Below are positions 1 to 12,160 of a stretch of 64,000 nucleotides of DNA, in pieces. The notes below the pieces were generated by a model. The model ran no database searches and was not told where the DNA came from. It saw nothing but the letters and a program-made list of their open reading frames with translations. The stretch comes from Brevipalpus yothersi (taxonomy: Eukaryota; Arthropoda; Arachnida; Trombidiformes; Tenuipalpidae): positions 300,467 through 364,466 of the forward strand of contig QZCP01000024.1 of the NCBI GenBank assembly GCA_003956705.1, given 5' to 3'. The translations under genes and the position numbers were made by a program. Every line of letters starts with the position of its first letter. Position 1 is the first letter of the stretch.

Positions 1-1194
1 AATGGCTAAAAAGTTAAATTTTTATGCTCTGTTCAATCTGAGCCATGACATTCATGTGTAACACAACTTGAACTACTGTAGATCTGAGGAGAGAAGATTT
101 GGACCACACAAAATTGTATCTGTTATACTGTCAAGTCAATATTTCGACAATTCCATCTAAACTCTAGGACATTGTGGGAAAAAGTTCCCAGATATGTAAG
201 TAAAATGTATCAAATGAAAACAAATTACACAGGCATCATTTTACCGGTCTGGATTGAATGGAAGAAAGAAAGGGAAAAAAAGAAAATTCCGAGTCAAGAT
301 TCTTTATATCTCTTCCTCTGCAATGAGTTACTTTCTGAATCACTGGGAATACTGACACACTTAGCTTCACTTGCTCCAGCTTGGATCAATGATGTAGTTT
401 TGAGCAATCTCACCTCATCACTTCCTCCATTGATTCTGCTCTCTGACAGGGTCTCATGCTTACTTTGATATTAGGGCTGGAATATCTGGGAATCGCCATG
501 TTCCCGTCTCCAGCTTCCTCTCTTACTCTTCCTCTTTCTCTCACCTCTCTTTTTTCTCTTTCTTTTCCTCTCTCTCTTACTTTCACTCTCTCCCATCAAA
601 ATAAGATAGAGAAAGCAAATGAAGAGAAAAACAAATGATGAAAAAGAATAACCACAAACATTTTAAATATTAGTGATTAAGATTGATATAAATGCAATCC
701 AAAGTGAAACATACTCTGACTACAATGTCAATGCACCATTCTGACTGTGATTCCTATCAGTTGGCCAATAATTGTTTGTTTTTATTTGCCACTTTTCCAG
801 TTAAAATAAATCTACTCTGACCACAAATTAGATGTTTACTGTTTGATAATTGAAAATTTGACTTCAGTTCTTCCTTCTAAGTATTCCTGTGTCCAAGAAT
901 TATTCCTTGCGATTCCTTCCTGATATAAATTTATTGGAGAACGCAATATTTCCATAATTCTCATGTGCCAAACATTTTATCTGATTCTTGGAGCCGGTGA
1001 ATGAATCTCCCTTAGTGAAGATTTGACGAAACAATTTTCGATTTATTTATCGGGTCTTCAACTTCCAAGAGAATCCTTCAAGTTGATCCACCATATTGAC
1101 TAGAGAAAGAACACTCAAGGCTTCTGTTGTTGTTGATCTTGTAACCCTTTCATCTAGTATAAGGTTGAATCCTTTCCACAAATAAAACAGCAAA
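1..1194. other. Non-coding flank upstream of the still life-type gene
   Basis: No convincing coding exon is seen here. Positions about 510-600 are a C/T-rich low-complexity run. The stretch probably holds intron or 5' flank of the RhoGEF gene that follows; family members elsewhere have a longer N-terminus, and its exons may lie to the left of the window. Confidence 0.5.
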
Positions 1195-4100
1195 ATGGTG
1201 ATGGCAATAGAAACCCTCACAAGGCTCTGTCCAGGAGTTCTGTTTGATTGGAGATTATATGCTGAAAGAGGTTGTCCACGTTATTTCCATCGGCATGCTG
1301 ATGGACGTCGTATCGATGATTGTGAACTTGCATTCATAAATAAGGTTGATTTGATTTCCTCTAATTCTAGAAGAATTCCTATATTCATTCATGCACACGA
1401 TGAGCGATGAAATAACTTCACAATCTACAACTACTAACCTAACATTATTTTTATCTTTTCCAGATGTCTGATGATGAAAGATTATCTCTGACAACAGCCA
1501 TTTCGGACGATGATGATGGTGATCGTGATTCACCGTATCGATTGAAACGAAGCTCAGCAGCAGCTCAATTCCAGTGTACTGGTGCTAATAGAAAATCTGG
1601 GTTTCTATCGGTGAAAAAGTGGATTATTCGTAAAAGGCACACAATCGAATTAGCTCGAAAAAGAGGTTGGAAAGGCTATTGGGTTGAGCTAAAAGGCACT
1701 ATGTTGCTATTTTATCCTTGTGATACACGCGATGGTCGAGCTATTGAATCGAAACCGCGTCATCTTATAATAATTGATGGTGCCATCATGCAACCTATTC
1801 CAGAGCATCCGAAGCGAGATTTTGTATTCTGCTTGTCCACCACATTCGGTGATGCATACCTTTTTCAGGCTCCATGTCAAGAAGAGCTAGAATTGTGGAT
1901 ATCAGCTATTCACAATGCCTGTGGATCCGCGTTTGCTCGTCATCGTGGAAAAACGGGAACTTTACATCTACTTCAAGAAGATATCCATCGAATAAGTAAG
2001 CAAATTGAATCGGAAAGTAAATCAAGACATTTAGCGGAACGTGAGATAACAGATCATATTGTTACTGATCCGGAAGCTCGTAAAATTGTCTACGATCGTC
2101 TACGCAAATGTGATGAAAATCTTGAGCAATATCATTGTGAAATATTTCGACTTCGCTGTTACATAGCTTCCATACAAATAACGGAGCTTCCCAATCCAAA
2201 AACATTGTTGGCCCATGTATCCAAACCAACCAAAGCAATACTCAATCGACTAGGTGTTTTCACTGTTTCTAGTCTTCATGCATTCATATGCGCTCGATCA
2301 CCAAATGCCCTTTCCAATCTGGTCTCAGCTCGTAGTAGCTCGGCTCGACGTCGTGGTATATCATCATCGTCGATGCCAAGCTCATCAACTATGATGAGTG
2401 TCTCAACTAAATCACTATCTCGACACAGCTCGGTTAGCTCTAAGCTGGGTAATCCAAATCTATCTCGATCTGCTGAACTGCCAAACGATAAAGTAGTGAA
2501 AATTATGCTGCCTCCAGATGATCAAATACATTCCGTCTATGTTCGTGGAACAGAGACAATCGAGGAACTGCTGTGGATGGTGTGTCCCGATAAGCAATTG
2601 GACGCAACAGAATTCTACATCCGGTGTAGAAGAATGAACAACGAGTATTATGTGCCATCACGACATGATGTTCTGGACAATTTGATGCCATTCGAGGTGA
2701 TGCAAGTGTGTCCTAAGATCACTTATCAGATTCATTTGTCACGAGCTTCAACTGATCAATTGTTTGGATTCAGTGTGGAAGCAGAGCTGGTTGAAAGTCC
2801 AATGGATCAAGGTAATCAGGATGAATTGAGTGTGTATGTATCACGAGTTGAAGAAGGCAGTATAGCTTTCCAGCAAGGATTGAAAAAAGGTGATGAAATA
2901 TTGATTATCAATGGCTCACGCGTAGCTGATTTGGATATGATGTTCATCGAATCGGTTCTTCAAGAGGAGCTCAGCTTAGGCATGACTATTCTCTCGTGTC
3001 GTTCCGAGCCTCCAGAAACAGCTACTTCCGCAACCGGTGTACGGACAGATGATGATTTCATTGAATCCCTTGTCTGTCCTCCTCCTCCGTCAGATAGTCA
3101 TTTGAGTGATGAGATGATAGGTAAACTCATCGTTCCATCACCTCTGTGGGTTCAGGAGAGGAGTCGAAGCAATTCAATTCCATCGGGTGGAGGCCAAACA
3201 ACTTTGACAACCATTGCTCCTCCACCGAATACTTGTCTTCCATTGCAAGTTTCGGGTGAACAGATAGCAGAAACTTTGCTAAAAAATGCTGAACAAGTGA
3301 CCACTGAATACTGTAAATCACCGGTTCCGGGTGCTGTTGGTGGTCCAACAGTTTCCACATCACCTGTGCCGATGGCTCAAACATCTCCTCAGGGTAGATC
3401 TTCATCTAATCAAATTCATACTAGTCAATTGCAATATCACAAGGCTCCTATGATCGGTGGAACAGCAGTTGGTGCTTCTGGTATGGGTGGACTGACTGTT
3501 TCCGGTGGAATGGCCTATGATCAAGGAATGGACATGGAAGCGCAATCAACTGCCCGTCGAGCTTCTCCTTTGAGTGATGCTGAAAAAATGCGAAAAGTGA
3601 TTCGAGAGCTGGTTGATACTGAGCGTACTTATGTCAAGGTGAGTTTTCTTTTCATTTTTTTCACTACACTATTTTTATCAAAGGCTATCGAAATTGACAA
3701 AATGTCGCGCATTCCTTCTATCAGTGGTATTCCATTTCTCAGGCTAGTGTATCAAAATCAGTATCAGGATGGAAGTAATTCTTCCTCCGTATCTTGATCA
3801 GAACTTCCCCCCACGGATAATCGAGTATCACTAATGCATGCGATCAATGGCATCGAATACATGTTTTGCGTATTAGATTGCATTGATCATTTAGCACCCT
3901 CATGATCGGTAAATCGGCTATCAAGGCGATAAAATTACACCAAATCTATCCAGTTATCACACATCGACCAAAAAATGATGATGATGATGGTGACATTTGA
4001 TGATGGCAATCAGGCAGCACAAATAAAACCGATATTCAGCTTGAAAGCAATCATAGAGAATTTAATCATAGGTAATGACGTAAAAGTATTGGAATTTGAA

Positions 4101-7100
4101 TCCTACCACCAACTCACTATGAACGCGAGATAGAAAAGAAAAACTCTCTCACACTCTTGCCGATCATATTCGCGAAGCCTCTCTCTCCAGCCTTTTTGGA
4201 GCCATATATTGTCACAATAAATAAATCTGTGTGTTTGCTTGATCTTCACATCGCCACCAGAAAATCATCCCCAATCTCAGAAACTCTCCTTCTCTGATAG
4301 CCATTAGAACTGATCAAAATTTGGCCAGTCAATATTCTTCAGATTTGGAATAATTTGGGTAGATTTGGGGAATTCTGAGAATTTTGGGAATTCGGTAGAA
4401 TTTCGAAAGTTATGTGTGTGTGGTACATGTGTGTATTCAAAGTTGGCGGCGTAAAGGGAATGAAGAACGATTCTGGATCTGCGCTCCTGTATGAATGAGA
4501 TCCATTCTTTGTTGTTGTCATGCACAAGAGTCAAGTGACAAGCCTTTCTGGTTGAAAAATTGATAGGAATATATATATATCATAAACATATTTTGATGGT
4601 GAACTAGTTGGATAGTATTTTTTATTTTGTTCATTTTTCGATTCATCCATTGAGTGTGAAGCTTGTGTGTGAGTGTATGTGATAATTATTGTGCTGTAAA
4701 AAAAAAATCAATCATGAATTCAACGTATTATGCTGGTGCTAAATTTTCTGAGACTCCATGTCCTTCGAGTCTACCTTTACCTCCATCCAAATGGATAGCT
4801 TCTTGTGCCGCACCATCTTCACCTGTATCAACCACTACAATCACTAATACAAATACATCGCCTCATACTAATTTGACAGGCTCTCAGACAATTAAATTAG
4901 CCAATCATCATCAGCATCATCCATTTAATGAGAAAAGAAATCGACATTCTCACCAACAACAGCAACAGCAGCAAAATTTACAATTTCACACCAACAGCCA
5001 GTATGGAGGCCATGGACAGAGAAATTTTCAAATGATCAAACAGTGTCCACGAAAGAAACATGAGTCACATAATTCTTCTGCCAATTTTAAGAATGATGCT
5101 CGAAATTAGCAAATATTTTGGATATTTTTCTTCCTCCGAAAACAAGCTCTATGATTATCGATTTTGTGAGACTGCCTTTGAAAGGCAAGCGCTACATCTC
5201 AAATTTTATGTGAGAAGAAGAGGCTACCTTTCTTGTCTATTTGATTTTCGACCAATTTTTATGTCATGATTCTAGAAGTTTCCCACTGTTACCATACTAT
5301 ATCATCAATTGAAATCAGTATGGTTAATGACACTGCATTGTCTATGTGTTTCTATCTCGATATGATGATACGCTAGGAATGATGGTGCATAATTAATACA
5401 CACAAATGTTATCGATCGATCTTTCCCCCTGTCTCATTCTTTCTATCCTTTCATCCTCGTCCTGAACTCGTTTATGTTTGAGCTGTCTTTCTCTTCTTTT
5501 TTTGATCCCTTTTTTTACTGATAAATAAGTTCATGTCCCGATGTCATTCTCACAACTTAACCAAAGGGGTTGAATGGCTTCCTGTGATCAATTTTTAGCT
5601 CCACCCATCAAGTAAACTCTGATGACTCATTTTTTCCATTGTCCTTCTGCACTTCATGCTACAAAATTTTTATCAACAAATTACAACTCATTCCCATGGC
5701 CCAAAAAATTTTCTTCTGATTACTGGTTTTTAGTTCCGATTATTGATTTCGATCAATCCGTGTCTCGGTATAAGCAAGTTCTGCTTAGCAGATTCTGAAT
5801 TTTTTTCTCATCGGATTGAGGTCACTCGCTCACCAAATCACTGGTAAGAAAAACAGACAGATCAAGTTTCTTCATCAAATCTCCTCCGAGATCAGCACTT
5901 CAACTGTCTGCTTTCTTGAGATCAGATTTCGATAGCCTTTATCTGTGTTTTCTTTTCAACATTTCTTTGCTCTCGGACTAATTCATACCTTTCTCTCCTT
6001 CTCTTTCTTTCTTTCTTTCTCTCTTCTTTCTCTTATCAAATAGCACCTCAACAATTTGTTGGAAATTTACTTAGAGCCAATGAAGCGAAAGAGCTTATTG
6101 TCAGAATCCGAATTGGCTCTATTGTTCGGCAACATACAAGACATCGTGACTTTCCAACGCCAATTTTCTGAATCATTAGACGAAGCTTTACGAATGGAAG
6201 AGAACTTTGACAAATACTGCGCGTCCGCTCAGTTTCGTAATTTACTCTTCTCGATTGGCAACTCTTTTCTATTTTATGCAGATAAATTTAAGCTCTATTC
6301 ATCTTTTTGTGCTTCCCATTCAAAAGCTCAAAAAATACTCCATCCCACATCCGAAGCTGCTCATAATCCAGCATTAATAGAATTCCTACATGAGGCTAGC
6401 AAAGGTCAACATGCTAATTCATTAGAATCACATCTTATCAAACCTATTCAGCGAATACTCAAGTATCCATTGCTACTTAATCAATTGAAGTCTCTCACCG
6501 ATCCTTTGTCGGATGAGCACAAGCATTTGACTCAGGCCCTTAAAGGCATGGAGCGAGTCGCTGAACACATAAATGAAATGCAACGCATACATGAAGAATA
6601 TGGTGCCATATTTGATCATTTACAACGTCAGCACTATAAATCTCAACGTGGTAACATCGAATTAAGTCCAGCAGAACTCTTACATTATGGTGGGGTTGAT
6701 TGGACCAACATAAGCGAGTTTCTTGGAAAAATTAAAAAGGGGTTAGATTTGCATCCCATGTGTTTTGTATTCAAGAGCGCTGTTGTATTTTTATGCAAGG
6801 AAAAAATAAGGCAAAAGAAGAAACTAGTGGTAAGTACTTGCTTCCATTATGAGAATTCGAATTGCTCATTTTTTTCTCATTCTTTCTTCGAAATGCTCCA
6901 GGGAGTCACTACCAAAGCGTCTGAAGTAGAGATTATCAGGTATCAAGTTTTGATACCTGTGACTGAGGTTCAAGTTCGAGCGACTAGTGTGCGAACCAAG
7001 ATCTCTCCAGTCCAACAGGAGACCTCTGTTAGCAATGGTTCTCAATATCTATGGGAACTAATTCATCTTCGAGGTAGCCAGTTGGGAGCATCAACGCAAA

Positions 7101-7732
7101 GAAGAATTGAAAAAGTTTATCAGCTCTCGAACAGGTAATTTTCTTTCTACTCCAACCATAATCTTTCTCTTCATTGTAATCTTTCAGATTTATAAATCGT
7201 ACTTTACCCTCTCTTCTTCTAGCACGAATGAATTCCGAAACGCTTTCTTGCGAACAATTCGTCAAATTATTCGTGAGAGTGTACAAAAGATGCCCTTGCC
7301 ATCGACTAAGCCTCAAAGCATGTTGAAGTCATCGCCTTCTCCAGACAATGACTCATTTTCTGTTCCAGCTCAGCCCCCTCCTCTGACGAAAGAAATAAAA
7401 CGAACCTCTTTCTCGGCATCAAGACATAACGAAAGTCAGCAAGAACTGTGAGTAGTAGGCAATCTTTCCATTCACCCTATTTTCAATGCATTCTTCTTCA
7501 TCGTAGTGATAAGCCTCGAGCTGATTCTCTTACCAATGAAGCAAAAACTCTTCCTAAAGCATCTGGGAGCAAATCTGGTAACAAACAGAAACCTCTACCC
7601 CCACCACGGGCTCCAACTACCGTCAAGACATCTGGCACTGGGCCCGCAATAGTCCAACAATCTGCTTTTAAGCCAAAAAATGATCGAGACAACGACGATG
7701 CACAAAATAAGCAACAAGTTGAGTCGAAATGA
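1195..7732 (+). CDS. sif: Still life / TIAM-type Rac guanine-nucleotide exchange factor
   Basis: Exons read as 1464-3638, 6044-6829, 6902-7134, 7223-7447 and 7507-7732, all with GT/AG borders and matching phases (about 1214 aa). A candidate upstream exon 1195-1344 joins in phase 0 at 1464, which lies right behind an acceptor. Order of domains: PH with FLSVKKW and the RKRGWKGYWVELKG run (about aa 46-152), coiled-coil extension, Ras-binding domain (about 340-410), PDZ (about 415-510), DH starting at RELVDTERTYVK and resuming across the 2.4 kb intron with HLNNLLEIYLEPMKR, then a second PH. The family activates Rac at synapses and the cell cortex. The start is uncertain because known homologs are longer at the N-terminus. 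The 72-nt intron 6830-6901 has no stop and reads through in frame. Confidence 0.92.
4714..5109 (+). CDS. Ser/Thr/His/Gln-rich ORF inside the large sif intron
   Basis: This 131-codon ORF from the ATG at 4714 lies on the coding strand inside the intron 3639-6043 that splits the DH domain. It is rich in Ser, Thr, Asn and His and has a Gln run of about seven. The composition looks like arthropod coding sequence, unlike the surrounding intron. It could be an alternative first exon of a short still life isoform or an intronic by-product. I find no strong GT donor that would join it to the exon at 6044. No function is assigned. Confidence 0.3.
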   Translation: MNSTYYAGAKFSETPCPSSLPLPPSKWIASCAAPSSPVSTTTITNTNTSPHTNLTGSQTIKLANHHQHHPFNEKRNRHSHQQQQQQQNLQFHTNSQYGGHGQRNFQMIKQCPRKKHESHNSSANFKNDARN

Positions 7733-10219
7733 ATTTGTCAATCCCAGAACGTTTACACGATAGTGGAATGATGATGATCCATTTCTTTTCATAAAAGTTG
7801 TCTTCTTTCTGACAATATTTTGTTTCGATTCCGCCCGCAGAACGTTTGTTGCGCACTTTGTGGCGCCGACGTTGGTCTGGGGACTGGTGATCACAATAAT
7901 GGACATACATCCAATGAGGGTCATGTCAATCCCTGTTCTGGTGGTCACAGAAAAGGGTCTAGTCACGATGGGAAAATACTCGAAAAACAAATATCCACCA
8001 ATGAACCTAATTCATAATCGAAACTCGAATTTACAGACGCGAGTGTCCTCGTCAGTTGAACAGATCACGAGAAGTTCAAATGAAGCTATGAAGCTATTCC
8101 CTGTTTCTTGTTTAAGATTTATTGTAAATAACCTGACGATTACAAATGAAATACCTACGCCTATTCATTATTATATGAGAAAAATAAATCATTATTGATT
8201 CAGAAAATCCATGAGAAAAGCTTTCAAAACATACCTCTTACTGTGTTGGTGAGATTTTCGCTCTATAAATCTCATTTGAACAATCAAGGCATTATAAATT
8301 CGAAAATTCTCGTATGAACAATGCCTTCCTTATCTCTAAATAGATGGGACTATGCGGGATAAAGATGCCACCTGAAGGAATCCCCTATTAGCACAAGGAG
8401 GTCATCAAAAGAAAAATCAAAGATCAAATTTTTTTCTCTTTCGAACCAACTCTGATAACTTGCAATATCTTTTTTCATGTGCCATATCGTAATCTTTAAC
8501 TAAAATGAGAGAGCTGGAGCAAAGAGTAGCATCTGCGAGAAGTAGTCACATACTTAACTGTATTTTCTGACAAGTTGTAGCCATTGAAGAAAAATATTTA
8601 CAAGTTGTAAGTTCATTATATCATGATATGTATGATCGCAATGAAAGCGAGATAACTTATCAAACTATCCAATTGAGACCAAAATCTTTATTTATTACTT
8701 CTCTGGATTGCAATGAGTTCGAAGTCTTTAGCTGGAACTAATGAAGGCCATTTTTTCCCATGTTTCACTCATTGATCTACATGTATGTGCTGGTACGTAT
8801 CTGACTCAAAGTGTTTAAACAGTACCTTAATTGGAACTTTTCACGTGTGTCAGTTGGTCAAGAAACTTGGTTTCGGATAGAAATACAAAAATAACCATTG
8901 ATATTTCTCAAGGCTGAACGGTGATTTACTTCTCGGTCGTCCTCTAGGAAGAGAGTTGATTATTTTCGTTCTTCGCATTTCTGGACATGATTGAAACAAA
9001 ACATCCAAAATTTTCACTGAGATGGATTTATCCAGCTCTTTTGACAATGATTTTTTTGGTCATCATCAAATTGATTCTATATTCAATTGAATCAATTGAA
9101 TTGATCGTTTGAGGCTGAAAACATGACAATCAAGCATATTAACAGTCAAAGGTAGCCAAAAATGTGGCTCAATTTTCTCCAATGTAAATTTTCTACCAGC
9201 TGTTACCAGAAGAATGCATAAATTTTTCGAAGAATTTGGCAGAAGAAAAATTTGCATAACTTGGACTTTCTGAGACCCCATTTTGTGGATTTTTTCACAC
9301 GAAGGAGCATCGATAAGTTCTCTGAAAGTGATTAACTTATTCTCACAATTTATCAAAATTAGATGAGAATCTAATGGTCAAAATTCTATTTTATATATTT
9401 TCAAAAATACCATTCCTACCATTCAGTGCAGATCCCAGAAAGAATCGGTTAAAGATTTGCACTCCATGAAATCAAGATTTTTATTCCTCTACTGGTCAAA
9501 AAATTCAAATTCGTATCCATGACTAAAATAGAGGATGTTCAATATGTTTTTGAAATAGTTATAAGACCAGCTGAACCTCTTGAGATAAAATTTGAGAGGA
9601 GATCAATCCCAGCAAAGAGTACTTGACTCTCAAATTTTGTTGAGAAGTAATCAACAGAAGTTATCAATTGAATACCATTAGCAAGTTTGTCATAGCAAAA
9701 GAGCTCTAAGAAACTGAGGTGACCCAAATCAAATCAAAACAGCAAAACTTGTGACTTAGAACAATGTCAATAAAAGACACGCAGAATTAGGATGAATTTA
9801 TTGAGATCGATTAAGAGAAACACCTCAGTAAATATAACATTATGTACACATTCTTGAGACGAAGAGTTCAACAAATACCAGGAGCATAGTTTTGATCAAG
9901 TTTTGTCTGACATGTTATCTTGTGATTACTAAAATTCTCAACTCTTTCCTGAATGATTTACTATATTGAGAGGAAAGCCTTTGAGATGTTCTCGCTTAGT
10001 TTTTCAACGAGATGAATGCACTCTGGGGCTAAAATACAATTGATGGACACCATCACAATCAAACTTTAACTCACTGATTTCACAGAGGTGTCAAAATACT
10101 GAAATGCTGAGGAATGCCTGAAGATGAATTAAAAAAATCCAAACAAAGTCACAAAACATGAATTGCATACATTAAAATACCCTAATTCCTTTGAAAGTGG
10201 ATAATGAGAAAAATCAATA
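7733..10219. other. Intergenic; sif 3'UTR and unassigned sequence
   Basis: An AATAAA at 8183-8188 is a plausible polyadenylation signal for the still life gene. From about 8200 to 10219 only short antisense ORFs without recognisable domains occur, and the base composition is AT-rich. No gene can be supported. Confidence 0.6.
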
Positions 10220-12160
10220 TTAGCTGAAGCCAATCACCTCAATAATAGCACATGCAAATTCACGACTTGAGCACAGAGGTTCATTATCGAATGTATCACA
10301 TCGCTCAGTTTTACCATTGGTGAGATTTTCGTCCAGCCAGATACCCATTCCACCACCGGCACCAATGGTGATCATTTTTGGACTAGCAGCCATAAATAAT
10401 TGACAAGAAGCAGGAATAGATCTGCCGGAGTCTTTATGATTTTCACGTTTCCCAACCCAGGGATAAAATCTTATTTTGGGCTTCAGTGAAAATAGGAAAG
10501 ATTCACCAGTACCAAAATACTGCTTGTTTGAACCTTTCTTGATGGCATTTGACCAATCAGACCAAGGCGCAGAGCAAAAAGCTCCGAAAACCTTCGGGAG
10601 AATAGAGGGTATACTTTGAGATTGTTTTTCAAATTTTCTCAACAAAATGCGAGAGATTTGAAGGAAAAATACTACATCATATATGTACATATAGGTACTT
10701 GTCTGAGTTCCGTCAAAATTTACCTCATTTTCTACAGTTTTGATGAGTAAAATGGTCTGCTCAATATTCTCTGTCCTAGTGAAGAAAGTGTTGAGCGAGT
10801 TGCCATGAATATCAGAACAGAAGATGATTTCCGGATCTTGAATCAAAGTTCTCTCAGGAATCCACTCCCATAGATAATCTAAAAGATATCGGTCTATAAC
10901 TGATGACTTCAAGGTGTTTGGGGGTAATCTTGAGGCTTCAGATATCCTAAATGAGTTGAGGCTCATCATTTCTTGCTTTCGTGGACTTGCAGACACCGAA
11001 TCACTGTTGTGATGAGGTGTATTAGGAGCAGAAAGTGAAGATCGTATTTGTAGCTTTCTACGACCTGATTTGGAATACAATTTGTTGATAGTCCTTCGTG
11101 TAATACCCCGTAAACGTGAAGCAGCACTAATCAACTCGTCCGGTCCTAATTCAATTTTTTCGCACAAAGAGAGCATACTGTCTAGCGTGAATGGTGATGA
11201 AGATCTAGGAGTGTTAGCATTGGATGTTAGCAATGAGAATAAGGAGGCAATAGAGAGCGATGGACGAGAACTCTTGAAAATAAGTAGCAGAACCAAGCCA
11301 ATGCGATACAAGAATTTTGTGCCTTCAACCAGAAAGCAGTCCATTATTCGGACTACATGCTCAAATGGTAAACCAATGAAAATCCATTTCATCCAATCCA
11401 TAAAGCATTCATCCATCTCATCATCTTTGTCCAATTTTTTTCGATGTTTCGAAAAAAATCTAGGCCTGCGAACATAACCAAATTTGTTTGTCAATCCAAT
11501 CAAAACACATGCTTGCCTCTCCATCTCAGCGCGAGTTAAAGGCATTAAACGCGGCCCATTATCATAACCAATGCCGGAAGATTTAGCCCCTGTTCGTAAA
11601 AGAAAGGGTTGAAAAATGATTAGTTGAACTGAACGATTGATTGATTGGATCAAAAAATAAACAAAATCATCATCCACAGCCTCACCTAGTAGATAGGTTA
11701 GCGACGTCAATGTTTGAATGACATCTTGATTGTGATGAAGGAAGAGAGCAGCAAATGGATAAAGTAGTGGACAAAAAGTGATCTCTGGATGCTGATTTGC
11801 CAATGTCCATAATATTTGTTCCAATTTACGTTGATTTTCTTGATTAAGATTGAAAAATCTACAATATCGTGGATCAACAAATGATGGCAATTTACGCACA
11901 TGATCGCTGCTAATAAATTCTGATATTGGAACACATTCAAATGTCGGTGTAGACACAGATTTTATTCTGTATGTTGACGACACAAATGACCACAATTGTG
12001 ATCGATGTAGTTTAACAATGTTTGACTGCTTACGACATATTCGTTTCAATTTTTGCCGATCAACTGGCAATCGGCCTTCTAGTATATCAATCAATGGACT
12101 GTCATCCAATCTCTCCAGCTCGACATGATTGTTTGCAAACTTAGTGCCATCATTAATCAT
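10220..12160 (-). CDS. sky: TBC1D24 / skywalker: TBC plus TLDc domain protein
   Basis: The N-terminal half is a TBC (Rab-GAP-like) domain with RICRKQSNIVKLHRSQLW, PRYCRFFNLN and LFLHHNQDV. The C-terminal part is a TLDc domain with FGAFCSAPWSDW, FGTGESFLFSL and GAGGGMGIWLD, ending in VIGFS. This pairing is diagnostic of TBC1D24/skywalker, which controls synaptic vesicle and endosome trafficking. The open frame is 646 codons. Positions 10723-10592 (minus strand) look like an unspliced 132-nt intron: GTAAAT to AG, phase 0, without stop. Removing it restores ENEVFGAFC, as expected in the TLDc fold, and gives about 602 aa. The remaining gene has no other intron. Start ATG at 12160 is the only good candidate. 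Confidence 0.93.
   Translation of the reverse strand: MINDGTKFANNHVELERLDDSPLIDILEGRLPVDRQKLKRICRKQSNIVKLHRSQLWSFVSSTYRIKSVSTPTFECVPISEFISSDHVRKLPSFVDPRYCRFFNLNQENQRKLEQILWTLANQHPEITFCPLLYPFAALFLHHNQDVIQTLTSLTYLLGEAVDDDFVYFLIQSINRSVQLIIFQPFLLRTGAKSSGIGYDNGPRLMPLTRAEMERQACVLIGLTNKFGYVRRPRFFSKHRKKLDKDDEMDECFMDWMKWIFIGLPFEHVVRIMDCFLVEGTKFLYRIGLVLLLIFKSSRPSLSIASLFSLLTSNANTPRSSSPFTLDSMLSLCEKIELGPDELISAASRLRGITRRTINKLYSKSGRRKLQIRSSLSAPNTPHHNSDSVSASPRKQEMMSLNSFRISEASRLPPNTLKSSVIDRYLLDYLWEWIPERTLIQDPEIIFCSDIHGNSLNTFFTRTENIEQTILLIKTVENEVNFDGTQTSTYMYIYDVVFFLQISRILLRKFEKQSQSIPSILPKVFGAFCSAPWSDWSNAIKKGSNKQYFGTGESFLFSLKPKIRFYPWVGKRENHKDSGRSIPASCQLFMAASPKMITIGAGGGMGIWLDENLTNGKTERCDTFDNEPLCSSREFACAIIEVIGFS

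Noticed and set aside
9066..9356. 96-codon minus-strand ORF in the intergenic region
   Set aside because: No recognisable domain, no splice support, AT-driven composition.
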